NCBI RefSeq assembly: GCF_033001325.1
Contig: NZ_CP133111.1
Location: forward strand, 2,356,001 to 2,420,000
Source of the DNA: Rhodopseudomonas sp. BAL398
Lineage (GTDB): Bacteria > Pseudomonadota > Alphaproteobacteria > Rhizobiales > Xanthobacteraceae
Direction: 5' to 3'
Length of the DNA: 64,000 nucleotides
Part shown: positions 9,175-18,553 of the stretch, piece after piece
How positions within the stretch are numbered: position 1 is the stretch's first letter
Layout of the letters: each line of letters starts with the position of its first letter
Notes under the pieces: generated by a model
Databases searched by the model: none
Seen by the model: the letters and a program-made list of their open reading frames with translations, nothing else
Told to the model about the DNA's origin: nothing
Position numbers and translations under genes: made by a program

Positions 9175-9368
9175 AGGCTGACTGAAAAAAGCGATCAATA
9201 GAATCAAGACTTCAAGGCCGTCATTGCGAGGAGCACTTGCGACGAAGCAATCCAGTCTGTGCTTGGCACACCTGGATTGCTTCGCTTTCGGACGGCGCTA
9301 CGCGCCGGCCTCGGCTCGCAATGACGAATCAAGCCTGATTTCAGTGATTTCTTTTTCAGTCAGACTCT
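9173..9368. mobile_element. MITE-like 196-bp element with terminal inverted repeats (copy A)
   Basis: The left end AGAGGCTGACTGAAAAA and right end TTTTTCAGTCAGACTCT are inverted repeats with one mismatch. A family 1 palindrome (9219-9326) fills the centre. A second element of exactly the same length and plan lies at 22042-22237. There is no coding capacity. The flanks read TA on both sides, which may be a target duplication, but the other copy does not support it. Confidence 0.6.
9219..9326. repeat. Palindromic intergenic repeat, family 1 (copy 2)
   Basis: CGTCATTGCGAGGAGCACTT opens the copy and CTCGCAATGACG closes it, with the inner GAAGCAATCCAG / CTGGATTGCTTC arms. It forms the core of the 196-bp element at 9173-9368. 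Confidence 0.9.
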
Positions 9369-9413
9369 TAGGCGGCCGATCGACGACCGCGGCAAACGCG
9401 ACCGATCGCGGCT

Positions 9414-9923
9414 TCAGAAATCGCGTGCGATGGTGGCCAGCATCGCCAGCAATGCGTCGCGGTTGGCGGGGCCCAGCACCTCGCTCAATCGCGCCTCATG
9501 CTTGGTCGCGACCAATTTCTTGGCCCGCGCCAAAGTGGCGCGGCCCTTGTCGGTCAGCATCAGGATGTGCGAGCGGCGGTCATTGGGTGAGCGGGTGCGC
9601 AGGCATAAGTCCCGGCTCTCCAGCGCATCGAGCATCGCCACGAAGTTCGGCCGCAGGATGCCCAGCGTGGTGGCGATCTCGGTCTGGTTACGGCCCGGAT
9701 TGGCGTCGAGCAGCAGCAGCACGGAGAATTGCGCCGGCGTCAGCTGCAGCGGGGCGACGCAATGCAGGAAGTCCTCGAACACCCGCAGCTGCGCGCGCTT
9801 GAGCGCATAGCCCAGCAGCTCGGACAATTCGCCCAGCGCCAGCGCCCCGCCGTCGGCGACCGGCTCGACCGCCTTGCGCCCGGCCCGCGACGCCTTGACA
9901 ATAGCGGGTCTTGAAGCAGTCAT
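9414..9923 (-). CDS. couR: MarR-family repressor, CouR type (p-coumaroyl-CoA responsive)
   Basis: The 169-residue protein has a MarR winged-helix domain: LTPAQFSVLLLLDANPG, the recognition region QTEIATTLGILRPNFVAMLDALE, and the wing RTRSPNDRRSHILMLTDKG. By position (divergent from the ABC importer of a couA-couB locus) it corresponds to R. palustris CouR, which represses hydroxycinnamate genes and is released by p-coumaroyl-CoA. An operator-like inverted repeat sits in its own upstream region and two related ones lie before couA and tarP/pobA, consistent with autoregulation. Its leader also contains a perfect 14-bp hairpin. Orthology is inferred from family and synteny. Confidence 0.85.
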   Translation of the reverse strand: MTASRPAIVKASRAGRKAVEPVADGGALALGELSELLGYALKRAQLRVFEDFLHCVAPLQLTPAQFSVLLLLDANPGRNQTEIATTLGILRPNFVAMLDALESRDLCLRTRSPNDRRSHILMLTDKGRATLARAKKLVATKHEARLSEVLGPANRDALLAMLATIARDF

Positions 9924-9954
9924 CGCCCGGTGCTCGCGATCCAGATAAAGTGTC

Positions 9955-9988
9955 TCTCAAGGCCCGCGCGGCATCGCGGGCCTTGAGA
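9955..9988. other. Perfect 14-bp stem hairpin in the couR leader
   Basis: TCTCAAGGCCCGCG and CGCGGGCCTTGAGA are exact complements around a 6-nt CGGCAT loop. The hairpin lies between the couR start codon (9923) and the proposed operator. No T-tract follows on either strand, so a simple rho-independent terminator is unlikely. Confidence 0.85.
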
Positions 9989-10002
9989 TTATAATCGATA
10001 AT
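9988..10002. promoter_or_regulatory. Proposed CouR operator, couR/ABC intergenic site
   Basis: On the minus strand the site reads ATTATC-GAT-TATAAT, an inverted repeat with a 3-nt spacer. It matches the plan of GTTATA-GCG-TATAAC before couA and GTTATA-TGA-TATAAT before tarP. It is the least symmetric of the three (5 of 6 pairs) and lies centrally between divergent genes. Assignment to CouR is inference. Confidence 0.6.
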
Positions 10003-10110
10003 TGTTATGCACCATACCAAATACGCCGCGCAGAATTCAACTGCCGGAAGGCGACGGACAACCGGGCTCGCGGCCCGCAGCAGTCCGCCGCGTGAGGGGA
10101 GCGCCAGGCT

Positions 10111-11151
10111 TTGAACACCACGATTTTGCTGTTCCTGCTGCAGGACGGCATCACCACCGGCGCGATCTACGCGCTGCTCGGCCTGTCGCTGGTTCTGGTG
10201 TTCGCGGTGACGCGCGTGATCCTGATTCCGCAGGGCGAATTCATCACCTATGGGGCGCTGACCTACGCCACGCTGGCGACCGGCAATGTGCCGGGCACCG
10301 CGCGGCTGGCGGTGGCGATGGGCGTGGTGGCGTTCGTCTTCGACATCTTCGCCGCGCGAAAATCGCTGCACGCCAAGCGGATCGCCCGCGCGGCGCTGGT
10401 CGATCTCGGCTTTCCGCTCGCGGTGCTCGGCCTGACCATGGCGCTGGCCGGCCCCCACACCCCGATCGCGGTCAATATCGCGCTGGCGCTATTGATCGTC
10501 GCGGCGATCGGGCTTTTTCTCTACCGGATCGCGTTTCAGCCGCTGGCCCATACCTCGGTGCTGGTGCTGCTGATCGCCTCGGTCGGCTGCCATCTCGCGC
10601 TGCAGGGCTTCGGGCTGGTGTTCTTCGGCGCCGAGGGCCTGCGCGGCCCGCCGGTCTCCGACGCCGCGGTCACGCTCGGCCCCCTGCGCTTCACCGGCCA
10701 GAGCATCGCGGTCTATGCCATCACCATCGCGCTGATCGTGGCGTTGTGGCTGTTCTTCGGCTTCACTTTGTACGGCAAGGCGCTGCGCGCGACCGCGGTG
10801 AACCGGCTCGGCGCCCGGCTGGTCGGGATCCGGACCTCGCTGAGCGGCCAGATCGCCTTCCTGCTGGCCTCGGTGATCGGCGCCGTCTCCGGCATCCTGA
10901 TCGTGCCGATCACCACCTTGTATTACGACACCGGATTCCTCATCGGCTTGAAAGGCTTCGTCGCCGCGATCATCGGCGGGCTGGTCAGCTATCCGCTCAC
11001 CGCGATCGCCGCGCTGGCGGTCGGCATCGTCGAGGCGTTCTCGTCGTTCTACGCCTCGAACTACAAGGAAGTGATCGTCTTCACACTGATCCTGCCGGTG
11101 CTGGTGCTGCGCTCGCTCGCCGCCCCCGCGGTCGAAGAAGAGAAGGATTGA
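10111..11151 (+). CDS. Branched-chain-type ABC transporter permease (LivH family), hydroxycinnamate importer
   Basis: The 346-residue inner-membrane protein is a LivH-type permease: LLFLLQDGITTGAIYALLGL at the N-terminus, a conserved IPQGEFITYGAL segment, several membrane helices and the C-terminal LKGFVAAIIGGL. Translation starts at TTG (10111), preceded by GAGGGGA. It is the first gene of a three-gene ABC operon divergent from couR and corresponds to one of the membrane genes of the R. palustris CouPSTU uptake system for lignin-derived aromatics. An insert of about 70 residues after the second helix (DIFAARKSLHAKRIARAAL) makes it longer than a typical LivH (about 290). Which of CouS, T or U it is cannot be told from sequence alone. 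Confidence 0.85.
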   Translation: MNTTILLFLLQDGITTGAIYALLGLSLVLVFAVTRVILIPQGEFITYGALTYATLATGNVPGTARLAVAMGVVAFVFDIFAARKSLHAKRIARAALVDLGFPLAVLGLTMALAGPHTPIAVNIALALLIVAAIGLFLYRIAFQPLAHTSVLVLLIASVGCHLALQGFGLVFFGAEGLRGPPVSDAAVTLGPLRFTGQSIAVYAITIALIVALWLFFGFTLYGKALRATAVNRLGARLVGIRTSLSGQIAFLLASVIGAVSGILIVPITTLYYDTGFLIGLKGFVAAIIGGLVSYPLTAIAALAVGIVEAFSSFYASNYKEVIVFTLILPVLVLRSLAAPAVEEEKD

Positions 11152-11156
11152 GCGCG

Positions 11157-12922
11157 ATGTCCCGGCTCGTCCCGATCGCCCTGTTCGCGCTGCTGATGGC
11201 GGCGCTGCCACTCATCCCCGGCATGCCGCCGTTCTGGATCGTGCTCCTGGACAATATCGGGCTCGCAGCCCTGGTGGCGATGGGCCTGGTGCTGCTGACC
11301 GGCGTCGGCGGCCTGACCTCGTTCGGCCAGGCGGCGTTTTGCGGCTTCGGCGCCTATACCACCGCGGTGCTGACCACGGCTTACGGCGTCTCGCCTTGGC
11401 TGACGCTGCCGCTGGCGCTGATCGTATCGGGCGGCGCCGCGGTGCTGCTCGGGCTGATGACGGTGCGGCTGTCCGGCCATTATCTGCCGCTCGGCACCAT
11501 CGCCTGGGGCATCAGCCTGTATTATTTGTTCAGCAAGCTGGAATTCCTCGGCCGCAATGACGGCATCTCGCGAATTCCGCCGCTGCAGATCGGCAGCCTG
11601 AAGATGCTCGATCCCGGCACGATCTATTACGTGATCTGGATCGCGGTGCTGATCTGCGCGCTGCTGAGCATGAACCTGCTGGATTCCCGCACCGGCCGCG
11701 CGATCCGGGCGCTGCGCCGCGGCCATATCGCCGCCGAGGCCTTCGGGGTGCAGACCGCGCGCGCCAAGCTCTTGGTGTTCATCTATGCGGCGGTGCTGGC
11801 CGGGCTGTCGGGCTGGCTCTATGCGCATTTCCAGCGCGCCGCCAACCCGACCCCGTTCGGGCCGCAGGCCGGCATCGAATATCTGTTCATCGCCGTGGTC
11901 GGCGGCGCCGGCTATGTCTGGGGCGGCGTGCTCGGCGCGGCGCTGGTGGTGATCCTCAAGGAAATCCTGCAGGGCTATCTGCCCTTGCTGTTCGGCGGTC
12001 AGGGCCAGCTCGAAATCATCGTGTTCGGAATCATGCTGGTGGTGCTGCTGCAGCTGGCGCCGACCGGCGTATGGCCGTGGTTGACCGCGCTGCTGCCGTT
12101 CAAGTCGCGCCGCGCTGTGCCGGACGCCGCGGCGTCGCTGCCGCCGCGCGCGCGTGGCGCCGCCCGATCCGGTGCGCTGCTCCAGGTCGATGGCGCGCGC
12201 AAGCAGTTCGGCGGCGTGCTGGCGGTCAACGACGTCTCGTTCGAGGTCGGCGCCGGCGAGATCGTGGCGCTGATCGGCCCCAATGGCGCCGGCAAGAGCA
12301 CCACCTTCAACCTGATCACCGGCGTCCTGAGCGCCAGCGGCGGCAGCATCGCCGTGCAGGGTAAGACCATCGACAACGCACCGCCGCAGGAGGTGGTCAA
12401 GCTCGGCATCGCCCGCACCTTCCAGCACGTCAAGCTGGTGCCCGACATGACCGTGCTGGAGAACGTCGCGATCGGCGCGCATCTGCGCGGAACGGCCGGC
12501 GTGTTCGCCAGCATGTTGCGGCTCGACCGCGCCGACGAAGCGCGCCTGCTCGCCGAGGCAGCGCGGCAGATTGACCGCGTCGGCCTGTCGGCCGAGATCG
12601 ATCAGCTCGCCGGCAGCCTGTCGCTGGGCCAGCAGCGCATCGTCGAGATCGCGCGCGCGCTGTGCGCCGATCCGATCCTGCTGCTGCTGGACGAGCCCGC
12701 CGCCGGGCTGCGGCATATGGAAAAGCAGCAACTCGCCGCGCTGCTGCGGCAATTGCGCGACGGCGGGATGTCGGTGCTGCTGGTCGAACACGACATGGGT
12801 TTCGTGATGGATCTGGCCGACCGCATCGTGGTGCTGGATTTCGGCACAAGGATCGCCGAGGGCACGCCGGAGGCGATCAAGGAAAATCCCGACGTGATCA
12901 AGGCCTATCTGGGAGCGGTGGC

Positions 12923-12926
<4 letters not shown>
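11157..12926 (+). CDS. Fused LivM permease-LivG ATPase, hydroxycinnamate ABC importer
   Basis: The 589-residue protein joins a LivM-type permease (residues about 1-310, with [21 protein letters not shown] and the C-terminal [15 protein letters not shown]) through a Pro/Arg/Ala linker ([18 protein letters not shown]) to a LivG-type ATPase (about 340-589). The ATPase has Walker [10 protein letters not shown], signature LSLGQQR, and Walker [11 protein letters not shown]. It starts at the ATG at 11157, five bases past the upstream stop. One polypeptide therefore provides one permease half and one ATPase of the importer. The open frame extends upstream to 10002, but that part is only a shadow of the LivH gene. 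Confidence 0.9.
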
Positions 12927-13654
<728 letters not shown>

Positions 13655-13694
13655 TCACCGTGATCGGCATCGCGCGAGCATGATGCACATAGCC

Positions 13695-13780
13695 CGTCAT
13701 TGCGAGCGCAGCGAAGCAATTCAGGGGCGCCGTGCACTGCGCCCCTGGATTGCTTCGTCGCTACGCTCCTCGCAATGACG
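13695..13780. repeat. Palindromic intergenic repeat, family 1 (copy 3)
   Basis: CGTCATTGCGAGCGCAGCGA to CTCGCAATGACG, between the convergent ends of the ABC operon and the GGDEF gene. It could form a bidirectional 3' hairpin. Confidence 0.92.
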
Positions 13781-13823
13781 GCTCAAACGTTTTCTCGTCC
13801 AGCTTTCGGATCCATCGCCAGCC

Positions 13824-14612
13824 TCACGCGGCTTTGGCGGCGGTTTCCGGGGTGACGTCGATCTGCACCACGCGGTTGCGCCCGCGATCCTTGGCCTGAT
13901 ACAGCGCCTGGTCGGCGAGCCGCATGATGCTGGACAGATCGATCTCGCCGACATGCGACGTCAGCCCGATGCTGACGGTGATCTGCACGGAGGCCTCGTC
14001 CACGGCGACGGCGGTGGCGCAGAGATCGCGCAGGGCTTCGGCGCGGCAGACCGCGTGTTCGGCGTTGGCGCCGACCAGCAGCGCGGCGAATTCCTCGCCG
14101 CCGTGGCGCGCGATCAGCAGATCATTGGCTTCGGCAAAGCGGCGCAAGATGCCCCCGATCTCGGCCAGCACCCGATCGCCGAACTCATGGCCGAACTGAT
14201 CGTTGATCGATTTGAAGCGGTCGATATCGCACATCAGTGCGACCACTTCGTGGTCGGACTGCGCCTGCTCCAGAATCGCAGTCGCCGCCTCGTCGAAGCC
14301 GCGCCGGTTGAGCAGACCGGTGAGCGGGTCGGTGCGGGCCGCGCGCGCCAGCTCGGTCCGCGCCAGCGTCAATTGCTGCTGCACCAGCGCCGAGCGATAG
14401 CTCAGCGCGGCAGACAGCGACGCCGAGACAATCACGCTGACCAGGATCGAGGACAGGATGACCTGACCGACCGGTACCGTCGCGCTGAGGTCACCCCCCA
14501 GATGGAGGACGACCGTGATCGCGGTCACCAGGCCGGTCAACGAGACCGTGATGGCGACACGGCCGGCCGTGTAGCGAACAATATCCCGACGGGTGAGGAC
14601 CTGGCTCGTCAT
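13824..14612 (-). CDS. Membrane GGDEF-domain protein, putative diguanylate cyclase
   Basis: The 262-residue protein has two predicted membrane helices (about residues 18-40 and 48-72), a short coiled linker and a GGDEF domain beginning DPLTGLLNRRGF. The active-site loop reads RHGGEEFA, an active variant of GGDEF, and CDIDRFKSINDQFGHEFGD is intact, so it should make c-di-GMP. I chose the ATG at 14612 (MTSQVLTRRDI); the frame opens 15 codons earlier. It sits inside the hydroxycinnamate locus, downstream of couP on the same strand, separated from it by a terminator-like hairpin. A link between substrate uptake and c-di-GMP is possible but unproven. Confidence 0.87.
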   Translation of the reverse strand: MTSQVLTRRDIVRYTAGRVAITVSLTGLVTAITVVLHLGGDLSATVPVGQVILSSILVSVIVSASLSAALSYRSALVQQQLTLARTELARAARTDPLTGLLNRRGFDEAATAILEQAQSDHEVVALMCDIDRFKSINDQFGHEFGDRVLAEIGGILRRFAEANDLLIARHGGEEFAALLVGANAEHAVCRAEALRDLCATAVAVDEASVQITVSIGLTSHVGEIDLSSIMRLADQALYQAKDRGRNRVVQIDVTPETAAKAA

Positions 14613-14712
14613 GCTGCCCCATTGCTGCCCGGCAAATATACCAGGCAAACTTTTCATGGAATGTTAAGGGGGCCCCGTCCACCGGACTGGTTGACCAAGT
14701 CTTAACGGCGAA

Positions 14713-14738
14713 AGCCGGCCTCCTTGCGAAGGCCGGCT
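14713..14738 (-). terminator. Hairpin terminator downstream of couP
   Basis: The minus strand reads AGCCGGCCT, an 8-nt loop, then AGGCCGGCT followed by TTT. The 9-bp stem lies 32 bp past the couP stop. The short T-tract makes it a moderate candidate. Confidence 0.6.
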
Positions 14739-14770
14739 CCGGAGAAGCCGATCGGCAAGCTGAGTGGCGC

Positions 14771-15922
14771 TTACTTCGCCATCACGTATTTGCCGTTCTT
14801 GACCGTCAGCAGGATGCGCGAGCGGTCGTCGAGGCCGTAGCGGTCCTTCTCGGTGAAGTTGTAGACGCCCTGGCTGGCGGCGATGTCCTTCTCGGTGATC
14901 AACGCCTTGCGGATCGCGTCGCGGAATTCCGGCGTGCCGGGCTTGGCCGTCTTCAGCGCCACCGGGATGACGCGCTCCAGAACCAGGAAGGCGTCGTAGG
15001 AATGGCCGGCGAACTGGCTGCGGCTGTTCGGGCCGTATTTCTCCTCATAGGCTTTCACCAGCGCCAGTCCGGGCTTCTTGGTCAGCGCGCTGTCGTCCTG
15101 ATCCTCCGGATCCATCACCGGACCCGACGCCATCAGCACGCCTTCGGCGGATTTGCCGGCGATGCGGATGAAGTCCATCGAGGCGGCGCCGTGGGTCTGG
15201 TAGATCAGGCCCTTGTAGCCGCGATCGCGCAGCGCGGTCTGCGGCAACGCCGCCGCGGTGCCGGAGGCGCCGACCAGAATGGCGTCCGGATTGGCGGCGA
15301 CCAGCTTCAACACCTGCCCGGCGACCGAAGTGTCGGGCCGCGCGAAGCGCTCCTCGTCGACGATCTTCAGGCCCATCGCTTCACCCTGCTTCTTCAGGTC
15401 GTTGAACCACAAATCGCCATAGGAATCCGAATAGCCGATATAGCCGACGGTCTTGATGTTGTGCGCCTTCATGTGCTCGTACAGCACCTTGCCCATGATC
15501 GGGATCGGCTGCGGCATCGCCACGCTCCACTTGGCGCGCTCCGGCGTGATCGGGAACGGGGCCAGACCGATATGCGGAATTCCCGCCTCATTGGCGACGT
15601 TGGACACCGCCACGGTCGGCGGCGTGGTCGACGAACCCATGATGACGTCGGCCTTCGACTCGGTGACGAAGCGCCGCGCATTGGTGGTGGCGGCGGTCGG
15701 ATCGCCGCCATCGTCGAGCACGATCACTTTCAGCGGCACGCCGCCAATTTCCTTTGGCACGAATTCAAGCGCGTTGCGCTCCGGAATGCCGAGCGCTGCC
15801 GCCGGACCCGTGGTGGTGACGGTGACGCCGATGGTGATCTCGCTGGTCTGAGCCAGCGCGACCGATCCCGGCAGCGCCAGCGCCGCAGCGATCGCAACGG
15901 CAGACATACCAAATTTCTTCAT
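14771..15922 (-). CDS. couP: Periplasmic aromatic-acid binding protein of the ABC importer (CouP type)
   Basis: The 383-residue protein is a type I periplasmic binding protein (Peripla_BP_6, LivK-like) with a signal peptide MKKFGMSAVAIAAALALPG ending near ALAQ. The mature part holds ITIGVTVTTTGPAAALG and GSSTTPPTVAVSNVANEAG. Placed beside couAB and the ABC membrane genes, it matches CouP of R. palustris, which binds p-coumarate and related phenylpropanoids. I prefer the start at 15922 over an ATG five codons upstream, because the signal peptide begins there and GGGAGG precedes it. It is downstream of the thioesterase by 122 bp, so it may have its own promoter; no CouR-like site is visible in that gap. 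Confidence 0.87.
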   Translation of the reverse strand: MKKFGMSAVAIAAALALPGSVALAQTSEITIGVTVTTTGPAAALGIPERNALEFVPKEIGGVPLKVIVLDDGGDPTAATTNARRFVTESKADVIMGSSTTPPTVAVSNVANEAGIPHIGLAPFPITPERAKWSVAMPQPIPIMGKVLYEHMKAHNIKTVGYIGYSDSYGDLWFNDLKKQGEAMGLKIVDEERFARPDTSVAGQVLKLVAANPDAILVGASGTAAALPQTALRDRGYKGLIYQTHGAASMDFIRIAGKSAEGVLMASGPVMDPEDQDDSALTKKPGLALVKAYEEKYGPNSRSQFAGHSYDAFLVLERVIPVALKTAKPGTPEFRDAIRKALITEKDIAASQGVYNFTEKDRYGLDDRSRILLTVKNGKYVMAK

Positions 15923-16044
15923 ACGTTCCTCCCTCAAGGTTTGTTCTGGTTGGTGTCGAACAGACCGGCTTTTGCCAGCGTCTTTGGTTGGTCGTCTATT
16001 CTTATGTCAGGCGGAGGCTCAAGTCAGCCCCTCGTGGCTCGAAC

Positions 16045-16506
16045 TCAGCCCCGCATGAATTTCGCAATAATGTCCTGTGGTACCGGAGCCGATTTCAACC
16101 GGGTCGGATCGTCGGGGTGGCGTCCGACCAGAACCCTGGTCTCGAACGCCTCGATCGCCAGCTGGTCGCCCTTGAACACCTTGTGGGTGACCTCGAAGCT
16201 GGCGCGCTTGAAGCTCTCGACCCGGCTTTCGATCGTGATCCAGTCGCCATGGGTCGAGGGGATGTGGAATTTCGCCCGCGTGTCCACCATCGGGATTCCG
16301 ACCAGCCCGTAGTGCCGGATGATGTCCTGCTTGGAGCATCCGGCAGCCTCGAACAGGATCGAGGTCGAATCGTCGAACATCGCAAAGTAGCGCGGGTAAT
16401 AGACGATATTGGCCGGGTCGCAATCACCCCACTGGATCTGCACGTCACGGCGATTGCTGAACATGAGCGGTTGCTGAGGCATCAGGTGCTCGTCGAACCG
16501 AGACAT
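16045..16506 (-). CDS. Hotdog-fold acyl-CoA thioesterase, 4-hydroxybenzoyl-CoA thioesterase family
   Basis: The 153-residue protein has the 4HBT-type hotdog motif VQIQWGDCDPANIVYYPRYF, including the catalytic-type Asp. It probably hydrolyses an aromatic acyl-CoA made by CouB/CouA metabolism, releasing for example 4-hydroxybenzoate for PobA. The start is uncertain: ATG at 16506, 16482 or 16461 are all possible. The 34 residues in front of the 16506 start come from a repeat element and are not credible coding sequence. It lies downstream of couB on the same strand with the repeat in between, and is probably co-transcribed with couA-couB. Confidence 0.82.
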   Translation of the reverse strand: MSRFDEHLMPQQPLMFSNRRDVQIQWGDCDPANIVYYPRYFAMFDDSTSILFEAAGCSKQDIIRHYGLVGIPMVDTRAKFHIPSTHGDWITIESRVESFKRASFEVTHKVFKGDQLAIEAFETRVLVGRHPDDPTRLKSAPVPQDIIAKFMRG

Positions 16507-16524
16507 CGCGGCATTGGAAGCGCG

Positions 16525-16620
16525 CACCCTCTCCCGCGGGGAGAGCGCGCGAGGTCTCTCGTTACGTCCAAACCCCTCACCCGGCGCTTCGCGCCGACCT
16601 CTCCCCATGGGAGAGGTGAA
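16525..16620. repeat. Palindromic repeat, family 4 (CTCTCCC-GGGAGAG type)
   Basis: CTCTCCCGCGGGGAGAG and CTCTCCCCATGGGAGAG flank CACCCGGCGCTTCGCGCCG. Such elements are common between genes in Rhizobiales. It lies between couB and the thioesterase and creates a spurious N-terminal extension of the latter. Confidence 0.8.
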
Positions 16621-16644
16621 GCCGCATGCGCTGCGGATGCAAAC

Positions 16645-18552
16645 CTAATCACCATGGCCCGACCCCACTGCGATGACATGCGCCGGCGGCGCCGCGGCGT
16701 AGAGGTCGGCGATCAATGCGGCGCGACAATCCAGCACCGCACGCTGGTTGACCGAGCCCTTGTCGGTCACCTCACCGCGATCGATCGACAGCGGCTCGGC
16801 AAGCAGAATCGCGCGGGTGATCCGCGTCGACGAGCCGGTCGCCTGGGCGAGGAATTTCTCGAAGCGCTCGGCGAAGGCTGCGCGGATCAGCGGATCGGCC
16901 GCCATCGCGGCAAGATCGTCGAGCGGCAATGTCGGATTGATCAGCTTGCAGCCGTCGAGATCGAGCACGACCAGCGCCGAGACCTCGTCGCGGTCGATCC
17001 CGGCGATCACCACGTCGCGCACCAGCGGCGCGCAGGCGGCGATGAATTTCGCCCGCAACGGCCCGACGCTGACCCAGGTGCCGCTGGCGAGCTTGAAGTC
17101 CTCGGAGATCCGGCCATCGAAATCGAACCCCGCGGTGAGATCGTCGGGGTTCGACGGCTTCAGCGCGTCGCCGAGCTTGTAGTAGCCCTCTTCGTCGAAC
17201 GCTTTCGCGGTCAGGTCCGGCGCGCGCCAATAGCCCGGCGTGATGTTCGGCCCTTTGGCGCGAATCTCGAGCTTGCCGTTGTTGGGCACCAGCTTGGCCT
17301 CGTTGCCCGGCACCGGCAGGCCGACATGGCCGGAGCGGCTGGTCTGCGGCGTCACCGACATGAAGAACGGCGCGGTCTCGGTGGAGCCCAGCCCCGTCAG
17401 CATCGGCACCCGCGCGCCGGTTTCCATCGCGCCCAGTTCGTCGAGACCCTTCCAGACATGCGGCGCGAGACTGGCGCCGGAGAAGAACATCGCGTGCAGC
17501 TTGCTGAAGAACATTTTTCGCAAAGCAGCGTCTTCGCGCAGCACCGGCAGCAGCGACTCGTAGCCCTTCGGCACGTTGAAATACACCGTGGGCGCAATCT
17601 CGCGCAGATTGCGGATCGTCGCCGCGATGCCGGCCGGCGTCGGCTTGCCGTCGTCGAGATACATCGAGCCGCCGTTGAACAGCGTCAGCCCGATATTGTG
17701 GTTGCCGCCGAAGGTGTGATTCCACGGCAGCCAGTCGACGATCACCGGCGGCTCGTCCTTCAGAAACGCCATCGCCTCGCGGATCATCACCTGGTTGGCG
17801 CAGATCATCCGCTGGGTGTTGATCACCGCCTTGGGATTGCCGGTCGAGCCCGAAGTCAGCAGGAATTTGGCGATGGTGTCGTGGCCGATGGCGTCATGCG
17901 CCGCCGCCAGGCCCGGATGCTCCGGCGTGGCCAGCAGATCCGAGAGCTGCGTGACCCGGCGACCCGGCAACTCGCCGCGGCTGGCGGCGATCTCGACATC
18001 GGCCGGGACCTTGGCGAGGATCGCCGGCGCAAACGCCGTCACGTCATCGGCGAACACCAGGCCCGGCGTCAGCAGCTTGACGATATGGTCGAGCTTGGAA
18101 AAATCCTTCGACACCAGCGAATAAGGCGGCGACACCGGACAAACCGCGATGCCGGCATAGAGCGCGCCGAACATCACCAGCGCGTGGTCGATCGAATTGC
18201 CAGACAGGATCATCACCGGCCGCTCGGCGGACAGCCCGCGCGTCAGCAGTGCCGAGGCGATTTTTCGCGCAGCGTCGAGCATCTGCGCATAGCTGAATGT
18301 GCGCCAGCCGCCCTGCGCGTCGCGCTCGGCCATGAACACCCGATCCGGCGTCTGCTCCGCCCAGTGATGCAGCCGGTCGGTGATGCGAACCGGATAATCC
18401 GCCAGCGTCGTGGTCGACCGGACATAAACGATGCCGTCGTCGCGACGCTCGGTCGAGATCCCGATCTCGCCAAACGAAATATCCCGCAGCGGATGGACGC
18501 CACCTTGCGTAGCCTCAGCCGGAATCGCTGTCGGGTTTGTCATCGCATCCAT
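16645..18552 (-). CDS. couB: Hydroxycinnamoyl-CoA ligase (feruloyl-CoA synthase family)
   Basis: The 635-residue ANL-superfamily enzyme carries the AMP-binding P-loop LLTSGSTGNPKAV (about residue 230), TGLGSTETAP (about 395) and the feruloyl-CoA-synthase type C-terminal region GRISEDFKLASGTWVSVGPLR. It should activate p-coumarate, ferulate or caffeate to the CoA thioester in the cytoplasm. The gene begins one base after the couA stop, so the two are translated as a unit. This matches the couAB operon of R. palustris. The product of CouB is the inducer recognised by CouR, which would give positive feedback. Confidence 0.9.
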   Translation of the reverse strand: MDAMTNPTAIPAEATQGGVHPLRDISFGEIGISTERRDDGIVYVRSTTTLADYPVRITDRLHHWAEQTPDRVFMAERDAQGGWRTFSYAQMLDAARKIASALLTRGLSAERPVMILSGNSIDHALVMFGALYAGIAVCPVSPPYSLVSKDFSKLDHIVKLLTPGLVFADDVTAFAPAILAKVPADVEIAASRGELPGRRVTQLSDLLATPEHPGLAAAHDAIGHDTIAKFLLTSGSTGNPKAVINTQRMICANQVMIREAMAFLKDEPPVIVDWLPWNHTFGGNHNIGLTLFNGGSMYLDDGKPTPAGIAATIRNLREIAPTVYFNVPKGYESLLPVLREDAALRKMFFSKLHAMFFSGASLAPHVWKGLDELGAMETGARVPMLTGLGSTETAPFFMSVTPQTSRSGHVGLPVPGNEAKLVPNNGKLEIRAKGPNITPGYWRAPDLTAKAFDEEGYYKLGDALKPSNPDDLTAGFDFDGRISEDFKLASGTWVSVGPLRAKFIAACAPLVRDVVIAGIDRDEVSALVVLDLDGCKLINPTLPLDDLAAMAADPLIRAAFAERFEKFLAQATGSSTRITRAILLAEPLSIDRGEVTDKGSVNQRAVLDCRAALIADLYAAAPPAHVIAVGSGHGD

Positions 18553-18553
18553 C

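Noticed and set aside
9169-9372. TA target-site duplication around the 196-bp element
   Set aside because: TA occurs at both flanks of copy A, but copy B does not show it, so chance is as likely.
16507-16608. N-terminal extension of the thioesterase
   Set aside because: These codons fall in a family 4 repeat and have no family similarity.
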